Of a stretch of 64,000 nucleotides of DNA, positions 1-11,317 are shown in pieces. The notes under the pieces were generated by a model that was not told the origin of the DNA, did no database searches, and saw only the letters and a program-made list of their open reading frames with translations. Made by a program: the position numbers and the translations under genes. Position 1 is the first letter of the stretch. Each line of letters starts with the position of its first letter. Source of the DNA: Vandiemenella viatica (lineage: Eukaryota > Arthropoda > Insecta > Orthoptera > Morabidae); assembly GCA_031002005.1 (NCBI GenBank), contig CM061920.1, positions 106,823,447 through 106,887,446 on the forward strand. The letters are read 5' to 3'.

Positions 1-540
1 TGCATTACTTTCTATATCCTACCAAAATATGACTTCTTGAATTTTAAAGTGTGCAATTTCGTGTTAAATTAACCATACTGGCTTTTAGCTTTTAAAGTAC
101 TCAAACTTTTTGTATGCTTTCCTTGCTACAAAATTTATCATCTTTTGACTGTTTATTATCCCTAATATCTCAAAAAGTAAAGAAAATATTAACCTTAGTG
201 AAATTATATTGAAATCAAATATTGCATATGCCGATGTTACGTTGTATCTTTCTACAACTGTTTAGATAGATTTAGAAATTGAATTTACTGTTTAAACTTG
301 ATTTATTGCCTGCGTTAACTGTTTAGTTTGATTTATTTGTTGAATTAACTGTGTAAATGGCTATAAAGCTGCAGTATCATGTGGTTCACCTGAGCCCGTT
401 ATTCTGTACACAAATTTTGCTACGCAAATTTACGAAATTCTAAGGTAGCTTACAACCAATAATCCTCAACGTACTTAGTGCCGTAGAACACATTTTCTAA
501 ATCAGTGTCCTCCAACAGCCTCCCTACCTAATCTTTCATC
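1..540. other. AT-rich stretch, nothing recognised
   Basis: No supported coding region, RNA or repeat structure was seen. The sequence is AT-rich. It contains short internally similar phrases around 255-360 (repeated 'ctgtttaaacttgatttatt'-like wording), which may be a decayed repeat. Confidence 0.4.
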
Positions 541-1620
541 ACAATCCTGGCCCACCTGATACTAAACAAGAACTATTTCTCCTTGAAATGTAAAATCCAC
601 CTTCAGATTACTGGCACTGCCAAGTGGATCTGTATGGTCCCCTCTTATTCAAACCTCCTGCTATGCCGCATGAACAGATATTTTTAGATAAAGTCTAGAT
701 GGAATCCATTATGTGGCTGAGATTTATAGATGACATTTTTATGATCTGGAACCATGGTAAAACAACCTATTCAGCTTTCTTAACAATCTCAATGCCTCTA
801 AAACATAATCCACATGGCCCTATTCTCACACACAGACCACTTTCCAACAGCTACATGAGCTCCTCGCTCTACACAAAACCAACCAACCTACAACAGTATC
901 TTTATTTTGACAGTTACCATCCTTATCATACCAAAAGCTCCTCCCATAAAGCATTGACATTCACGCTAATTGTATATGCCCAGTCCTTCACATGATATTA
1001 TATTTCCCAAGCACTGATTTCCACAAATTTCCCCCTTCACAAATAACTTTCAGATAACTCATCACAACCTGTACAGCCTAACCAATCACCTTAAACTCTA
1101 AAAAACCAACCACAGTCCAGTCTTGACCATTCAGAACTTTACAACCAAATCCTTCAGTAGGATCTGATTTCCTCTACGCTGACCAGAAATGAGATTCTTC
1201 CTCCCCAAAATCCTACCATGCTTTAATAAATGCCCTAACCCCAGTCAGCTTCTAATGTGCAAAACAAAATATTTCCCATCTCATTAGACAGCTCCAAAAC
1301 TCTTTCCGTGCAACACTGTAAGAAACGCAACACACATGATGCCTTCACCAACTCTGTCAACAGGGAAAACTTTCAAATCATAAGACAGGCCACATGCAAA
1401 ACCTCCCGTGCAATACACCAGCTAATGTGCAGCCTGCTACACAGGTCTGACAACAAATCAATTCTTTCTTTTCCATCTGTGCTATCAGAGTCCTCCAAAA
1501 CTGCAAGCAGCCTATCAGAACTCAGGAGGTGGGAACTGGCCTATCAGTACAAACTGGTAAAAGAAAATCACCTGGTCTCAAGATAATTCTCAACAATCTT
1601 CCTTCTTTTCTACTCGTGAT
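540..1620 (+). mobile_element. Penelope-like element fragment (PLE family A), plus strand
   Basis: Decayed protein-coding relic of a Penelope-like retroelement. A segment at 699-995 reads WLRFIDDIFMIW, the reverse-transcriptase motif C of this family. The same motif occurs in the longer copy at 53345-54406. A second open segment at 1257-1586 ends with SELRRWELAYQYKL, the conserved C-terminal tail shared with at least seven other places in this window. Several stops and frame changes separate the pieces, so it is not functional. It is truncated at about 1620, where it abuts an oppositely oriented copy. Confidence 0.85.
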
Positions 1621-2500
1621 TCCTACAGGATTGGTTAAAGCATTGGAGGCACATTGTATGTTTTACATCTTGCAGTGGAATTTGTTGCATGGGTAAGAAC
1701 CTTGGGGCTGTATATTAGGATGGAAAGACCACGTTTGTGGACTGGGAGTTTACTGAGATTAGTGGGTCTACTAAAGCATGTCCTGGGAGGTTCAGGGAGG
1801 ATTTTAGGGAGGAAGGATCTCATTTCTGGGCAGTCTAGAAGGAAGTGAGAATTGGTTGATTGATTCAAGGCCTGGAAAGTACTGAGTGACCAGGACTATG
1901 GTTGGTTTTTCAGCATTTTGGGAGTTTGGTAGGCTATGCAGGTTGCATTTGGTACATGAAAGTTTTTTGTGAACTAAATCCGGTTGGGAGTTATTGGAAA
2001 TCTGTGCCTGGGAGATGATCTTTGAATACCATGTGACGGAATGCTGGTTAGGGCATATCCGACTACCACAAAAGCATATCCTGTAGAGGAGGGCACATCT
2101 GGTGTGACAATGATGGTAACTGTCAAAATAAAGATACTGTTATAGGTTGGTGGGTTTGGTATGAACAGTGGGTTAAGGAACCATTGGATAAGAACAAATC
2201 CACATCCAAAAAAAATGGTTTTGTGTGTGTGAATAGGCCCTTTACATGGGTTTTAAAGGCATTGTTATTATTCAGGAAGCAAAGAACGTTGTTTTACCCA
2301 TGGTTCCAGTTCATAAAAATTTCATCTATGAATCAAAGTAAAATGAGAAGTATCTTGCAGTCTTTATCTAAAAACGTCCATTCCATGCATAACAGTTGCC
2401 CAAACTGAGCCCTTTTGGGGCTGCCACAAATCTGATGAATTTTTCATTCGAAGGAGAAGTGTTTATTGTTTAGCATCAGGAGGACCAGGGTGATAAGGAA
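1621..2500 (-). mobile_element. Penelope-like element fragment (PLE family A), minus strand
   Basis: Oppositely oriented, diverged copy of the same Penelope family. The minus-strand segment 1868-1635 (EMRSFLPKILPEPPRTCF) matches the EMKSILPKILPGPPRTCF segment of the copy at 53345-54406. Going toward 2480, the minus strand runs through the region of the FIDD motif and the upstream RT part. The 3' end is truncated at about 1621, where it meets the plus-strand copy tail to tail. Many stops. Confidence 0.8.
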
Positions 2501-2862
2501 ATATATGCTAGGGCGGCTGTTTTAGTGCACGCCATGAATGATGGCAGCCAGTTTAGTGAGACTATGCACAGGTTCATCATCACTCTACCAGCAGCCAATT
2601 GGATTCAGTAACAATGCAGAGCTTGTCTTGGTTATACAAGTGTCACATGCAATATTTTTATGAAGTGGACAGTTATAAATCAGTGAGTATTGCTATAATT
2701 CCTATACTAAATAATGGAAGATGAGCAGCATAAGGGTAAGGTTTTGCATAGGCAAAGCCGAGAGCAAATTTTAAAATATGTAAATATTTTAAGCGCGAGG
2801 CAGACGCTGGAGTGCCAATTTACTATGTTGCCAAAGATCAAGAGAGAACTGCAGAAGCGTGT

Positions 2863-3594
2863 TGTAACAGCCCTAATACCTGAATTTTGAATAGCATTGT
2901 ATTGTATGAAGTATTTGTAGGGAGCTAATATTTGGTTGAAAGTGATTTGATATGTTTGTTTTGTAATTTCTTGTAAATCAGTGTATATAGACTTTGTTTA
3001 GGTAAGAAAATTATTCAAAGGCCATTTAATATGTTTAAGAACCGAATGATGCAAGAGAATTTCTTAAATGTTTGTAATTCCATGTATTAATGTAAGTTAC
3101 GATGTCTACAGGACAATTTTCTACCGTTTGAAAGGATTTCTGTAAATAATTTTGTATTTAAGTATCTATAATTACCATTTCTGATCATTTTGTAATGTTG
3201 TTAATTAATTTTGTATTAATTCCGATTGTTTTTAATATGTTAGATTGTTTGAGTGATTGTTAATGATCGAGAAATATCGGGCGGATGCCTGTGAAGAATT
3301 CTCGTAATTTCGATAAAGACTATATAAACAGATCGCCTGGACAGAGAAATTCATTCAGTTAGTAAGTCAGTTTAGTTGACAGTATTCAGTGTTACAGAGA
3401 GTTTCAATCATTCAGTTGAGTTCACAGGAGATTATCTTTACGATTATTCAGAAGTGCATATCTGTATTGTATATATGCTTGTGAATATCGCTGACTTGTT
3501 TGGATCAAAATAAACGCACATCAACATAACATTGTTTTTTGATGGACTTTTTAAATTAATTAATCAGTAATTAAACCACCGAAGAACCTTAATA
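2863..3594 (+). repeat. Solo LTR (family S) with 4-bp target duplication GTGT
   Basis: A 732-bp unit that is clearly homologous, over its whole length, to 44775-45470. Both begin TGTAACAGC and end CTTA(A)TA after 'ttaaaccacc'. Both have a TATA-like box near the last third (tatataaa) followed downstream by an AATAAA-type polyadenylation signal, the normal order for a plus-strand LTR. The flanks are GTGT at 2859-2862 and 3595-3598, a 4-bp target-site duplication typical of Ty3/gypsy integration. No internal region or second LTR is adjacent, so it is a recombined solo LTR. The terminal TA instead of CA is odd, but both copies share it. Confidence 0.85.
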
Positions 3595-3877
3595 GTGTGA
3601 TATTAAGCCTGGAACTGTGCAAAGAATAGTTAAGAAGAGTAAACCTTCATTAGAGGCAAGTGGTAGCATGCTTTTGAAGTCACCAGGTAAACATATTTAA
3701 ATGTCACTGTTTTCACTTGTTCTTTTTCTTAACAAAATCTAAACAATGACATAAGTACAGTATATTTGAAGTGCTTTGAATTTGTTTATTGTAGGTTGTT
3801 CACTGTTGTAATAGTTGGAACATAATTGTTTGCTGTGGCTGAAACTTTTTGTCATTCTTGTCTCTCTTAATAGTGTT

Positions 3878-4279
3878 TGTGACATAGTAGTAAATTAAAA
3901 GGTAAAATGATTTATATATAAAAGAAAAGAATACAAAGATTAATATTGTTTGCCCAGAGAGGCTTTAAAAGGATATGCTCTCTGGAAAAAAAAAGAAGTG
4001 AGGGGAGAATTGTTGAGTAGAGAAGACAACGAAAAGAAAAAGATTGATTTTGGCAGCAGCTTGTATTTGATTTGAGAGAGATCTTGAGTAGAAAGGCGAA
4101 CCTGCAAAACTTCGGAATATAGAGACAGGCGCGATCATTATTGGTATTAAGAGAACTGTTAAACAAAGAAATGAGATCAATAAACTGTAAAAGTATATAA
4201 CAAAAAACTACAGTCTACAAAATATATATATTTATTTAATTATAAAGATCGCTTGCCGTCGCATCATTTATATGCGACA
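3878..4279 (+). repeat. 5' LTR of the pol-less retrotransposon
   Basis: 402 bp, TG...CA ends. It contains a TATA-like stretch (tttatatataaaag) and, near its end, 'caataaactg' as a probable polyadenylation signal. It pairs with 7220-7624; differences by eye are runs of A and single-base indels around 3985-4060. Confidence 0.92.
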
Positions 4280-4297
4280 TGGCGACTTAGTGAGGAC
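4280..4297 (+). promoter_or_regulatory. Primer-binding site of the LTR element
   Basis: The sequence TGGCGACTTAGTGAGGAC starts immediately after the 5' LTR. The TGG start complements the CCA end of a tRNA, and TGGCGAC is also the start of the PBS in the element at 60015. The exact tRNA was not determined. Confidence 0.75.
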
Positions 4298-5011
4298 CGT
4301 AACCGCACGGCGATTACTTTCTACGTCAAGATTGAATATCATTAAGTTGGTAAACCTGAAAAAGAAGATCAACAAATTCTCCTGTGTGCCATCTAGCGCG
4401 AATCTACAAAACCAGCCTACAGTCAGCTGACCAGCTGCAGCTGAGTGCAACATCGCATCGTGGTGAGAATTCCTGGCACTGCACACGACATTGGAACCAG
4501 CGGAGTAAATATACTGCGACGCAGAACAACACGAGAAACATTAAAGCTCAGTGTACATTTTAATTTTGGCATGTTAACATAAATTCAATAACGTGAAAAT
4601 TGAGAGGTTGTGTTTATCGCGTGTGATGACTTCTTAAATCTTTTTGACGTTTTCTCACACTGAAAACTGTTGAATATCTTTTCAATTTTATTGATTACGC
4701 CGATTTCGTCATATGAGTGTACTCAAAAATACCAAACATAAGTTTGGCGGAACATAAATTTCGGCAGACAAAAAACTATTAGATGCGCTTACAAAATATT
4801 TCTTACAAATACGTGATTAAGAACCATTCTTCTTTGCGTTAATATCTCTTTTGTGTACTTCATAATTAACTTACTAAGCAATATCATTCCTGTTTGTAAA
4901 ACTTGTTTATACGATCGGAAATAGTGTTTACTTTCTCCCTAGTTTGCTCACTAGTTAGCAAACTAGATATTGATCTTCTTTCGATAATTTTGGCTCTAAG
5001 ACTAACCGATC

Positions 5012-5556
5012 ATGGACGACACAGACTGTCCCCCACAAGCCAGTCAGGCACCATGTTGTAGTACTCAACCAACTAGCCATTCAGAAGAGATAAATACTCA
5101 ATTACGCCTCCTGATGAGTATGATGTGTTCACAATCTAAGGCTCTTGATTCACAATTGATTCACAATCTAAGGCTCTTAATTCTAAGTTTCAGGCTCTAG
5201 ATTCTAAATTTCAGGCTCTAGATTCCCAATTTGAAGCTTTTAACACTAAATTAGATTCCCAATTTGAAGCTTTTAACACTAAATTAGATTCCCAATTTGA
5301 CACTTTCTCAACAGATATCAAGGCTGAGTTGGGTACAAAGCTTTCCTACCTAGCTTCCCAAGTACAGGCTTACACAGATGTAACATCACATTTACACCAT
5401 CGAATGTCTGCTTTGGATACAAAACCACAAACATGTGAAAAAGAATGTAAACACAGTACTCAAGTAATCCAAAACAAAATCGCTCATTTTGAAGCAAACG
5501 TCACTCACACTGTCAAAACGTTAACATTAATTTTGCGGAGGTTCAAAAACAAATAA
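5012..5556 (+). pseudogene. Gag-like coiled-coil ORF of the LTR element, frame-disrupted
   Basis: Begins with ATG at 5012 and reads about 62 residues. It is then thrown out of frame by slippage within a repeated stretch, and coding continues in another frame to 5556. The middle part is a tandem array of short units reading ALDSKFQ, ALDSQFEAFNTKLDSQFEAF and so on (about 5155-5310), which would form a long coiled coil. A similar repeat design (SLKSELNEN / SLESKLNEN) occurs in the gag ORF at 61114-62289, so this is probably the N-terminal part of a related gag. No capsid or zinc-knuckle region was seen. Confidence 0.6.
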
Positions 5557-5599
5557 ATGAGTTAGATAAACCAGAGAGAATAATACTATTTCAAATTTA

Positions 5600-6184
5600 G
5601 TGGTGGCTTCAGTTAATAATGATGTTATGTATGGAGTTGATGTGTCAATGAAATATGATGATTTGAATCAAGTGAATCTTTTAATGACTAATGATATTTT
5701 GTATGAGGATGAGACTTTAATGAAGGATGGTGTGATTGGACTAAATGTTTCAAAGAAAAGTGATATGTTAAATGGAGTTGATGTTTTAATGAATGATTGT
5801 GTGATTGGAGTAAATGTTTCAAAGAAAAGTGATAGGCCTATGTTAAATGGAGTTGATCTTTTAATGATGGGTGGTGTTATGAATGATATGCTTGTGTTAA
5901 TGAATCGTGATTGTCTGAAAAAGAACTATGCTTCAATTGCTATTAGAAGTCAGAAGGTTTATTGTGCTTTTGTGCAAATAATACCAAAATTTTGTATGAT
6001 TCAAAAAATTGTATTTCTGAAACAGCTTCTCCTATTTTGGAATGATTTTGCAAAGAAAAGCTGGAAAAGCCGTAAGAAACCTTTTCATTTTCTTAGAGGG
6101 GCGATAAAACTCGCTGCCTCATCTTACGTACAGGTTATTTTGGCAAAAGTTTTCATACCATATTTTTATTATGAACAATTTTAG
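5600..6184 (+). CDS. Repeat-containing ORF of unknown function inside the LTR element
   Basis: A 194-residue reading frame lying between the broken gag-like ORF and the 3' LTR. I do not recognise it. Residues about 45-95 hold an imperfect repeat of roughly 22-25 residues built on the phrases GV(D/N)V, SKKSD and MLNGVD(V/L)LM. It is methionine- and asparagine-rich. The C-terminal half is basic and hydrophobic (KKSWKSRKKPF). It may be residual gag sequence, an accessory ORF, or chance coding from expanded repeats. The intact frame despite the repeats is its only support. Confidence 0.4.
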   Translation: MVASVNNDVMYGVDVSMKYDDLNQVNLLMTNDILYEDETLMKDGVIGLNVSKKSDMLNGVDVLMNDCVIGVNVSKKSDRPMLNGVDLLMMGGVMNDMLVLMNRDCLKKNYASIAIRSQKVYCAFVQIIPKFCMIQKIVFLKQLLLFWNDFAKKSWKSRKKPFHFLRGAIKLAASSYVQVILAKVFIPYFYYEQF

Positions 6185-6794
6185 TGTTATTGGTAAGGTC
6201 AAATGTGTTCTTTATTTTAGCAGTGATAGTTACTGATTGTCCTTTCTGGTAATGCACATATTAAGTGTAGTAGTTGTTATCGTAGGTAAGGAATACAGAG
6301 GAACTGGGAAGAGATAAGGTTTGGGGAACCCGAAGAAGGTCATTGATTTAAAGAAATATTGATAATGATAGAGTGAACAAAGAAAGAATACTAAAAGTAA
6401 TATTATTAGTAATGAAATGTGAATATCGGTAGGGCCTATAATTGTTTTAAGGTAAAGAATATTTACTGCTAATGGTTAAAAATACCAAAGATTTCTCTTC
6501 TGTAAAGATATTGATTATGCATAGGAAGGTTATGTGAACTGTGACTCATTAACAATTGTCTACACAAATTGTGTTGAATAATTTTTCTTTTTAAAGCCAC
6601 ATTATGATGTATATGTATAAAAAAAACTATCAAGACAAGTAGTTTTACTTTTATAAACTGATTAAAGACAAAGAGAATATTTATCTCACTTATGATAGCC
6701 GATATGAATGTAACAACAACAATGGAGAATATAACTATGAATATTTTATTGCATGTACACTCTACCTTCAAGGTAGACAGTTTATCTACACTAA

Positions 6795-6818
6795 TTTTTT
6801 TTTTTTTTTTTTTTTTTT
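6795..6818. repeat. Poly(T) tract
   Basis: About 24 consecutive T within the internal region of the LTR element, downstream of its ORFs. Confidence 0.9.
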
Positions 6819-7210
6819 GTCTTACTTGTGTATGTTCACAGACTTTGAGCTATTGTGGACAATGAGTGCCGCCTTTTTTCGACATCACATCACTGTGCAT
6901 ATGGAAAACGCGTGCACCTATGGCAATAATGGTCTAGCTTTTGAAAAGTAGCCTAAGCATTTGTGTCATTATTATATAAATTCTATGAGAAGTGTGACGA
7001 CACATGACAGGACTTTGTTTTTGTTATTGTTCATTTGTTATGTTTTTTTTTTTTTAAATGTAAAATTGATGTTCATTTAGAGTAAGCAAACCTTGTTAAT
7101 ATTTTGTACAAAAATTTTAAAACCTCAATACCAATAACGACGTTGCCATTGAGAAAATTTTCCCCATTTTATTGTTCATTTATAAGCAACAAAAAAATGA
7201 GGAATATTTT

Positions 7211-7218
7211 GGGAGGGG
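7211..7218 (+). promoter_or_regulatory. Polypurine tract of the LTR element
   Basis: GGGAGGGG lies one base upstream of the 3' LTR start (7220), the expected place of the plus-strand DNA primer. Confidence 0.75.
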
Positions 7219-7219
7219 T

Positions 7220-7624
7220 TGTGACATAGTAGTAAATTAAAAGGTAAAATGATTTATATATAAAAGAAAAGAATACAAAGATTAATATTGTTTGCCCAGA
7301 GAGGCTTTAAAAGGATATGCTCTCTGGAAAAAAAAGAAGTGAGGGGAGAATTGTTGAGTAGAGAAGACAACGAAGAAAAAGATTGATTTGGCAGCAGCTT
7401 GTATTTGATTTGAGAGAGATCTTGAGTAGAAAGGCGAACCTGCAAAACTTCGGAATATAGAGACAGGCGCGATCATTATTGGTATTAAGAGAACTGTTAA
7501 ACAAAGAAATGAGATCAATAAACTGTAAAAGTATATAACAAAAAACTACAGTCTACAAATTATATTCATATATTTATTATATATATAAATCTTGCTTGCC
7601 GTCGCATTACATTTATATGCGACA
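7220..7624 (+). repeat. 3' LTR of the pol-less retrotransposon
   Basis: 405-bp partner of the 5' LTR, followed by the target duplication TGTT at 7625-7628. Confidence 0.92.
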
Positions 7625-9786
7625 TGTTATCATGTAAAGGTCTGCTAAAACGCATGTTACTATTACCATCATGTGGTAGTAGTATTAGTAGTAGTAGCAC
7701 AATTACAAAACTTTCTTCCTAACCCTATGCTGCTCGTGTCCTGCTGAAAACGCGGCAACATTGTATACTGTGTGCTGTCAGGGAACAAACCGCATGCCGG
7801 GGTTGATATGTTGGTTTCTTCACCTAAACTGTTGCACATTCACATTGACTGATAAAGCTTAAAAGTGTTCAAAAACCATGGTTAACCTTCAGATATCACT
7901 AACTGCACAATCAAATCGGTCACCAAAATCCTAAATAAACCCTAGGTAAGGAGGGTGCTATTTTAGAAATGAAAAGTTTTTAAGTTCAGACCACTAAATT
8001 AATGTATTCTTGCAAAAAGTTCCACATATTGCAGTTAGCCTATTCATCAAATGTAGATTGCAAGAAATGAAGCAAAACATGATCACCGAACAACGAACAG
8101 AAAATTTACACTTTCCTCCTACTAGTCCACATGGGCTGTACTGTTCAAAATTCTAACATGGCTTCCATGAAGAGCACCATTGGCCCACTTCCTGTTTGTA
8201 ACTATCCAACATGCCCACGTCTCGATGCGCGTTCATTCAACGACACACGTCTGTCCTCTCTCGAGGTCCCCACTTGAGTGTTCTAGCTGCTGGCTCGCAT
8301 TTCCTTTTGTGAGGATGGCATCTTACCACCAACATCAAAAAGTGTTAAAGAAAAATATCTCTCTGGAGGGCTCTCAGAAAATCACTGTGTGTAGAGCGTC
8401 TCCTTAGAAGCATTTCGTGATCAGTGGGTTTTAGTTCTAAATTTCTTCAAATCCTCGTAAAACATTTATTTTGTCGGTGAAGTTGTACACTTATTTTGAC
8501 TAGAGAGTATTTGTTTAAAAATTTCTGAATATTTAGTTTAAACTATTACTCAAATGTTCCCACACGCCTGCTCTTTCCAAAAAGCTAATTATCTTTCAGA
8601 TCTGTTGTGTATTTCAAAAGCTATTGGACTTCAAAAATCCGAGATGAAAGCTTTTGTGCTTCGGTTCTACTTGAAATTACTATTTTAGGATTAACTCGCA
8701 AAGGTGTTGTTTCCAGAGCTTTTCTTTAATTTATTTAAGCATTTTACAAGTGTTTTTAGTTACCGAAGTGGCTTTAAAAGTTTGTAATTTCAGTTTATAA
8801 GTGACCACATTTTTGTCCTACATTGTTACTTTAAAATTACTTATATCGTTTATCAGACGAGTTTCAACTGTTTGAAACTTAAAAAATGTTTGTTAGAATA
8901 TTATTTGGTGGCATAAAAACTACTTTTTAAACTCGGAAATTACTTAGCCATGTTGTAATCTTTTATTGACAACATGGATTGTTGTTTAAAATAAATGTGT
9001 TTACTGTCTTTATCTTATCTGAAACTACAAATCATTAGTGAATTTTGCTTTCATTGGTTTTCATTCCACTTTGCCCATGCACTGTCAGCATAGGAAAATG
9101 AAGAGACTGCGAACCGTTTTGAAGAAATTTCAGTTCGGAAGGGCACCTAAGATGAAGACATTTATTATTGATCCTCTACTTCCTACATTACTTAATTTGT
9201 TTGGAGAAAGGATAAATGTTCTGAAACTCAAAAATATTGATTGGACATTTACATGGAATCACAAAGACAAGACCCCACGAAGAATTTTGAGGAAATTTAT
9301 ATGATATATAACTATTTTCTACAGTTTAACATTTCTGATTTCTTTGTTTTTATGTGTTATTTTCCTGAGTTATGCACTCAGCTAACTTCAACTTTGGCTT
9401 TGTTACCAAAGTTTTGCATTTTGTGGAGACTGATCCATTCGACAGAGTATATTAATATTATTACAAGTCACCTACACTGGGACAGCTTACTGTAAATTGG
9501 TTTTGAAGTTGAAATGGATTTGACAAAGTTCAAACTTATCGAAGATGACTTCAGATTTCAAGAAGTTGAAGTACTTTGGACAATGGACATTGTAAATGTG
9601 AATTCTGAAATAGCAGTGAGAGGCTAATTGTTTTTTCCTATTTTTCTAATACAGAAGAGAGAAGGATGAAAAGAAATATCAGTTTAAGTTGTTCCAAAGC
9701 AACATAGAGGGCATATTAAATGGGGGTACTTTAGTATTTTATAGATTTAAGTGACATATAAGACCCACCATAACATACTTATTTTT

Positions 9787-9822
9787 CTCCAGGGACAGCT
9801 TGCGAGAGGCGGCGCCTGTGAC
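9787..9822. repeat. Direct repeat, copy 1
   Basis: About 36 bp around CCAGGGACAGCT followed by GGCGCCTG. It is repeated with a few changes at 9948-9983. The units are separated by about 125 bp. Confidence 0.7.
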
Positions 9823-9947
9823 TTATATTCATATATATATGTATGACCCTCTTTAATATTTATAAAATTATTTTGTCTACCACCAGCAGCCAACGACAGC
9901 ATATTAACGACAACAAGTCAAATGAGCAGTTAGTCAAAAATTATTTT

Positions 9948-9983
9948 TTCCAGGGACAGCTAGCGACAGATGGCGCCTGCGAC
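9948..9983. repeat. Direct repeat, copy 2
   Basis: Second copy of the CCAGGGACAGCT...GGCGCCTG unit at 9787-9822. Differences are single substitutions. Confidence 0.7.
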
Positions 9984-10829
9984 ATACGCAACCAATGCAA
10001 AGACAGGATTAGCATTATATTAGCATCGTATGGACTAGTGGGGTAGCACTATTACTGCTTATAACAATAAACATGGAAACATTAGTAACACAGTCTATGG
10101 GGACTGAACAGATACATTGAAAGTTGGATGAAGCTATGGATGCTTTAAGATTGATGGAGGAAACTTCGATCAAGCGAGATTGATGTCATTGAAGTGGACA
10201 TGGATAGTTAATTTAAGGTTGTGTTGCATCTCAGATGTTTTGAGAAGATACCAAACGATTGAGTTTGTGGATACAATGCACTCATGGAGGGGCATCACTG
10301 ATTTTGAAGGAAGCAAAGTGTTTATAATAAGGACAATAAATGCATATTTTTACAGTTTCTTTGGCTTTTGTCCTTCACACTTTAAGACAGTTCTACATTC
10401 CAAAAGTTTTTGCATTATAAGTATTCTGCATTATTGAATTTTGTAATAAAACTTTTGTATCACTTCATAGTATTTCATAACTTTCAATGGGGTGTAAGGG
10501 TTTGGGAAAGGCTATACTAGCCTTTTCCAACCAAATGTCAACCTCTCCTTCACGTGGTGCACCCTGTTTGCCCGGACGAGGCTCTGGCGACTGAAAGATT
10601 CCTGGTATAAGGAATCACCCACTGCTTGCCAACGGCCTACGAAAGGAGGGCGGAAGAGCGGGGAGTGGTTCAGAGCATCCTCTTGCCCTTGGGGTTGGAA
10701 ACGGCTCCTGAAGGCGGATGAATCAGAAATGATCAACGGCATGGGGATGCAGAAGGCAACGGGAAACCACTGCATTAAAGACCCAAAGGGTATCCCGAGG
10801 ACATGTAATCCTCTCAGATTACATATATC

Positions 10830-11171
10830 ATGATGGCTTCTTCCTGGGTAAAATATTCCGGAGGTAAAATAGTCCCCCAATCGGATCTCCGGGTGGGGAC
10901 TGCTCAGGGAGGAGTCATCAGAATGGATAGAAACATTCTACGAGTCGAAGCGTGGAATGTTAGAAGTCTGAATAGGGCAGGTAGGTTAGAAAACTTAAAA
11001 AGGGAAATGGAACAACTTAAGTTAGATGTTGTTGGGATTAGTGAGATTAAATGGAAGGACGAACAGGATTTCTGGTCTGGGGAACACAGGATAATTAGCA
11101 CACAAGCTGTCAATGGAGTCACTGGTGTAGGATTTGTAATGAATTGTAGGGAATCGGGTGAGTTATTATGA
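10830..11171 (+). pseudogene. LINE endonuclease, N-terminal part
   Basis: The frame contains AWNVRSLNRAGRLENL and then VVGISEIKW. These correspond to the first two catalytic blocks of AP-like endonucleases (Asn in WNVR, Glu in SEIKW). The frame stops at 11171 after CRESGELL, and homologous coding continues in other frames to 11318. Metal-dependent nicking of target DNA is the family role. Confidence 0.8.
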
Positions 11172-11317
11172 ACCGTTTAGTGACAAGATTATTTTGATGA
11201 GGTTAGAAACTAAGCCCATCCCAACCACATTAGTACAAGTGTATATGCCAACGTCACAGGAAGATGACGAAGAAATAGAAAAAAATATATGCTGAAATTG
11301 AAGCATTAATCCAATAT

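Larger units (their letters stand above)
3878..7624 (+). mobile_element. Complete non-autonomous LTR retrotransposon without pol
   Basis: Two near-identical direct repeats of about 400 bp (3878-4279 and 7220-7624) bound a 2.9-kb internal region. Both begin TGTGACATAG and end TGCGACA. The element is flanked by the 4-bp duplication TGTT (3874-3877 and 7625-7628). A primer-binding site follows the left LTR directly, and a short purine tract precedes the right LTR. The internal region holds only a broken coiled-coil gag-like ORF and a repeat-containing ORF. No protease, reverse transcriptase, RNase H or integrase motif was found in any frame. It therefore resembles a TR-GAG or LARD derivative that needs a partner's enzymes. 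LTR differences are mainly small indels in A-rich runs, suggesting a fairly young insertion. Confidence 0.9.
7629..10499. other. 2.9 kb without a recognised gene
   Basis: Short reading frames occur on both strands (for example 8180-8407 and 9038-9304), but none shows a motif or family resemblance that I can name. The composition changes little along the stretch. The only structure noted is a pair of direct repeats at 9787-9822 and 9948-9983. Confidence 0.4.

Noticed and set aside
1654..2408. Plus-strand frames such as 1654-1848 and 2184-2408
   Set aside because: They are antisense to the minus-strand Penelope fragment, whose protein motifs are recognisable on the minus strand.
3912..4486. 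Minus-strand frames within the LTRs (3912-4180, 4268-4486, and equivalents at 7254-7518)
   Set aside because: They are repeated because the LTR is repeated, are antisense to the element and have no motif.
8180..9495. Small frames at 8180-8407, 9038-9304 and 9241-9495
   Set aside because: No family resemblance, no splice structure and no conserved motif. Treated as chance frames.
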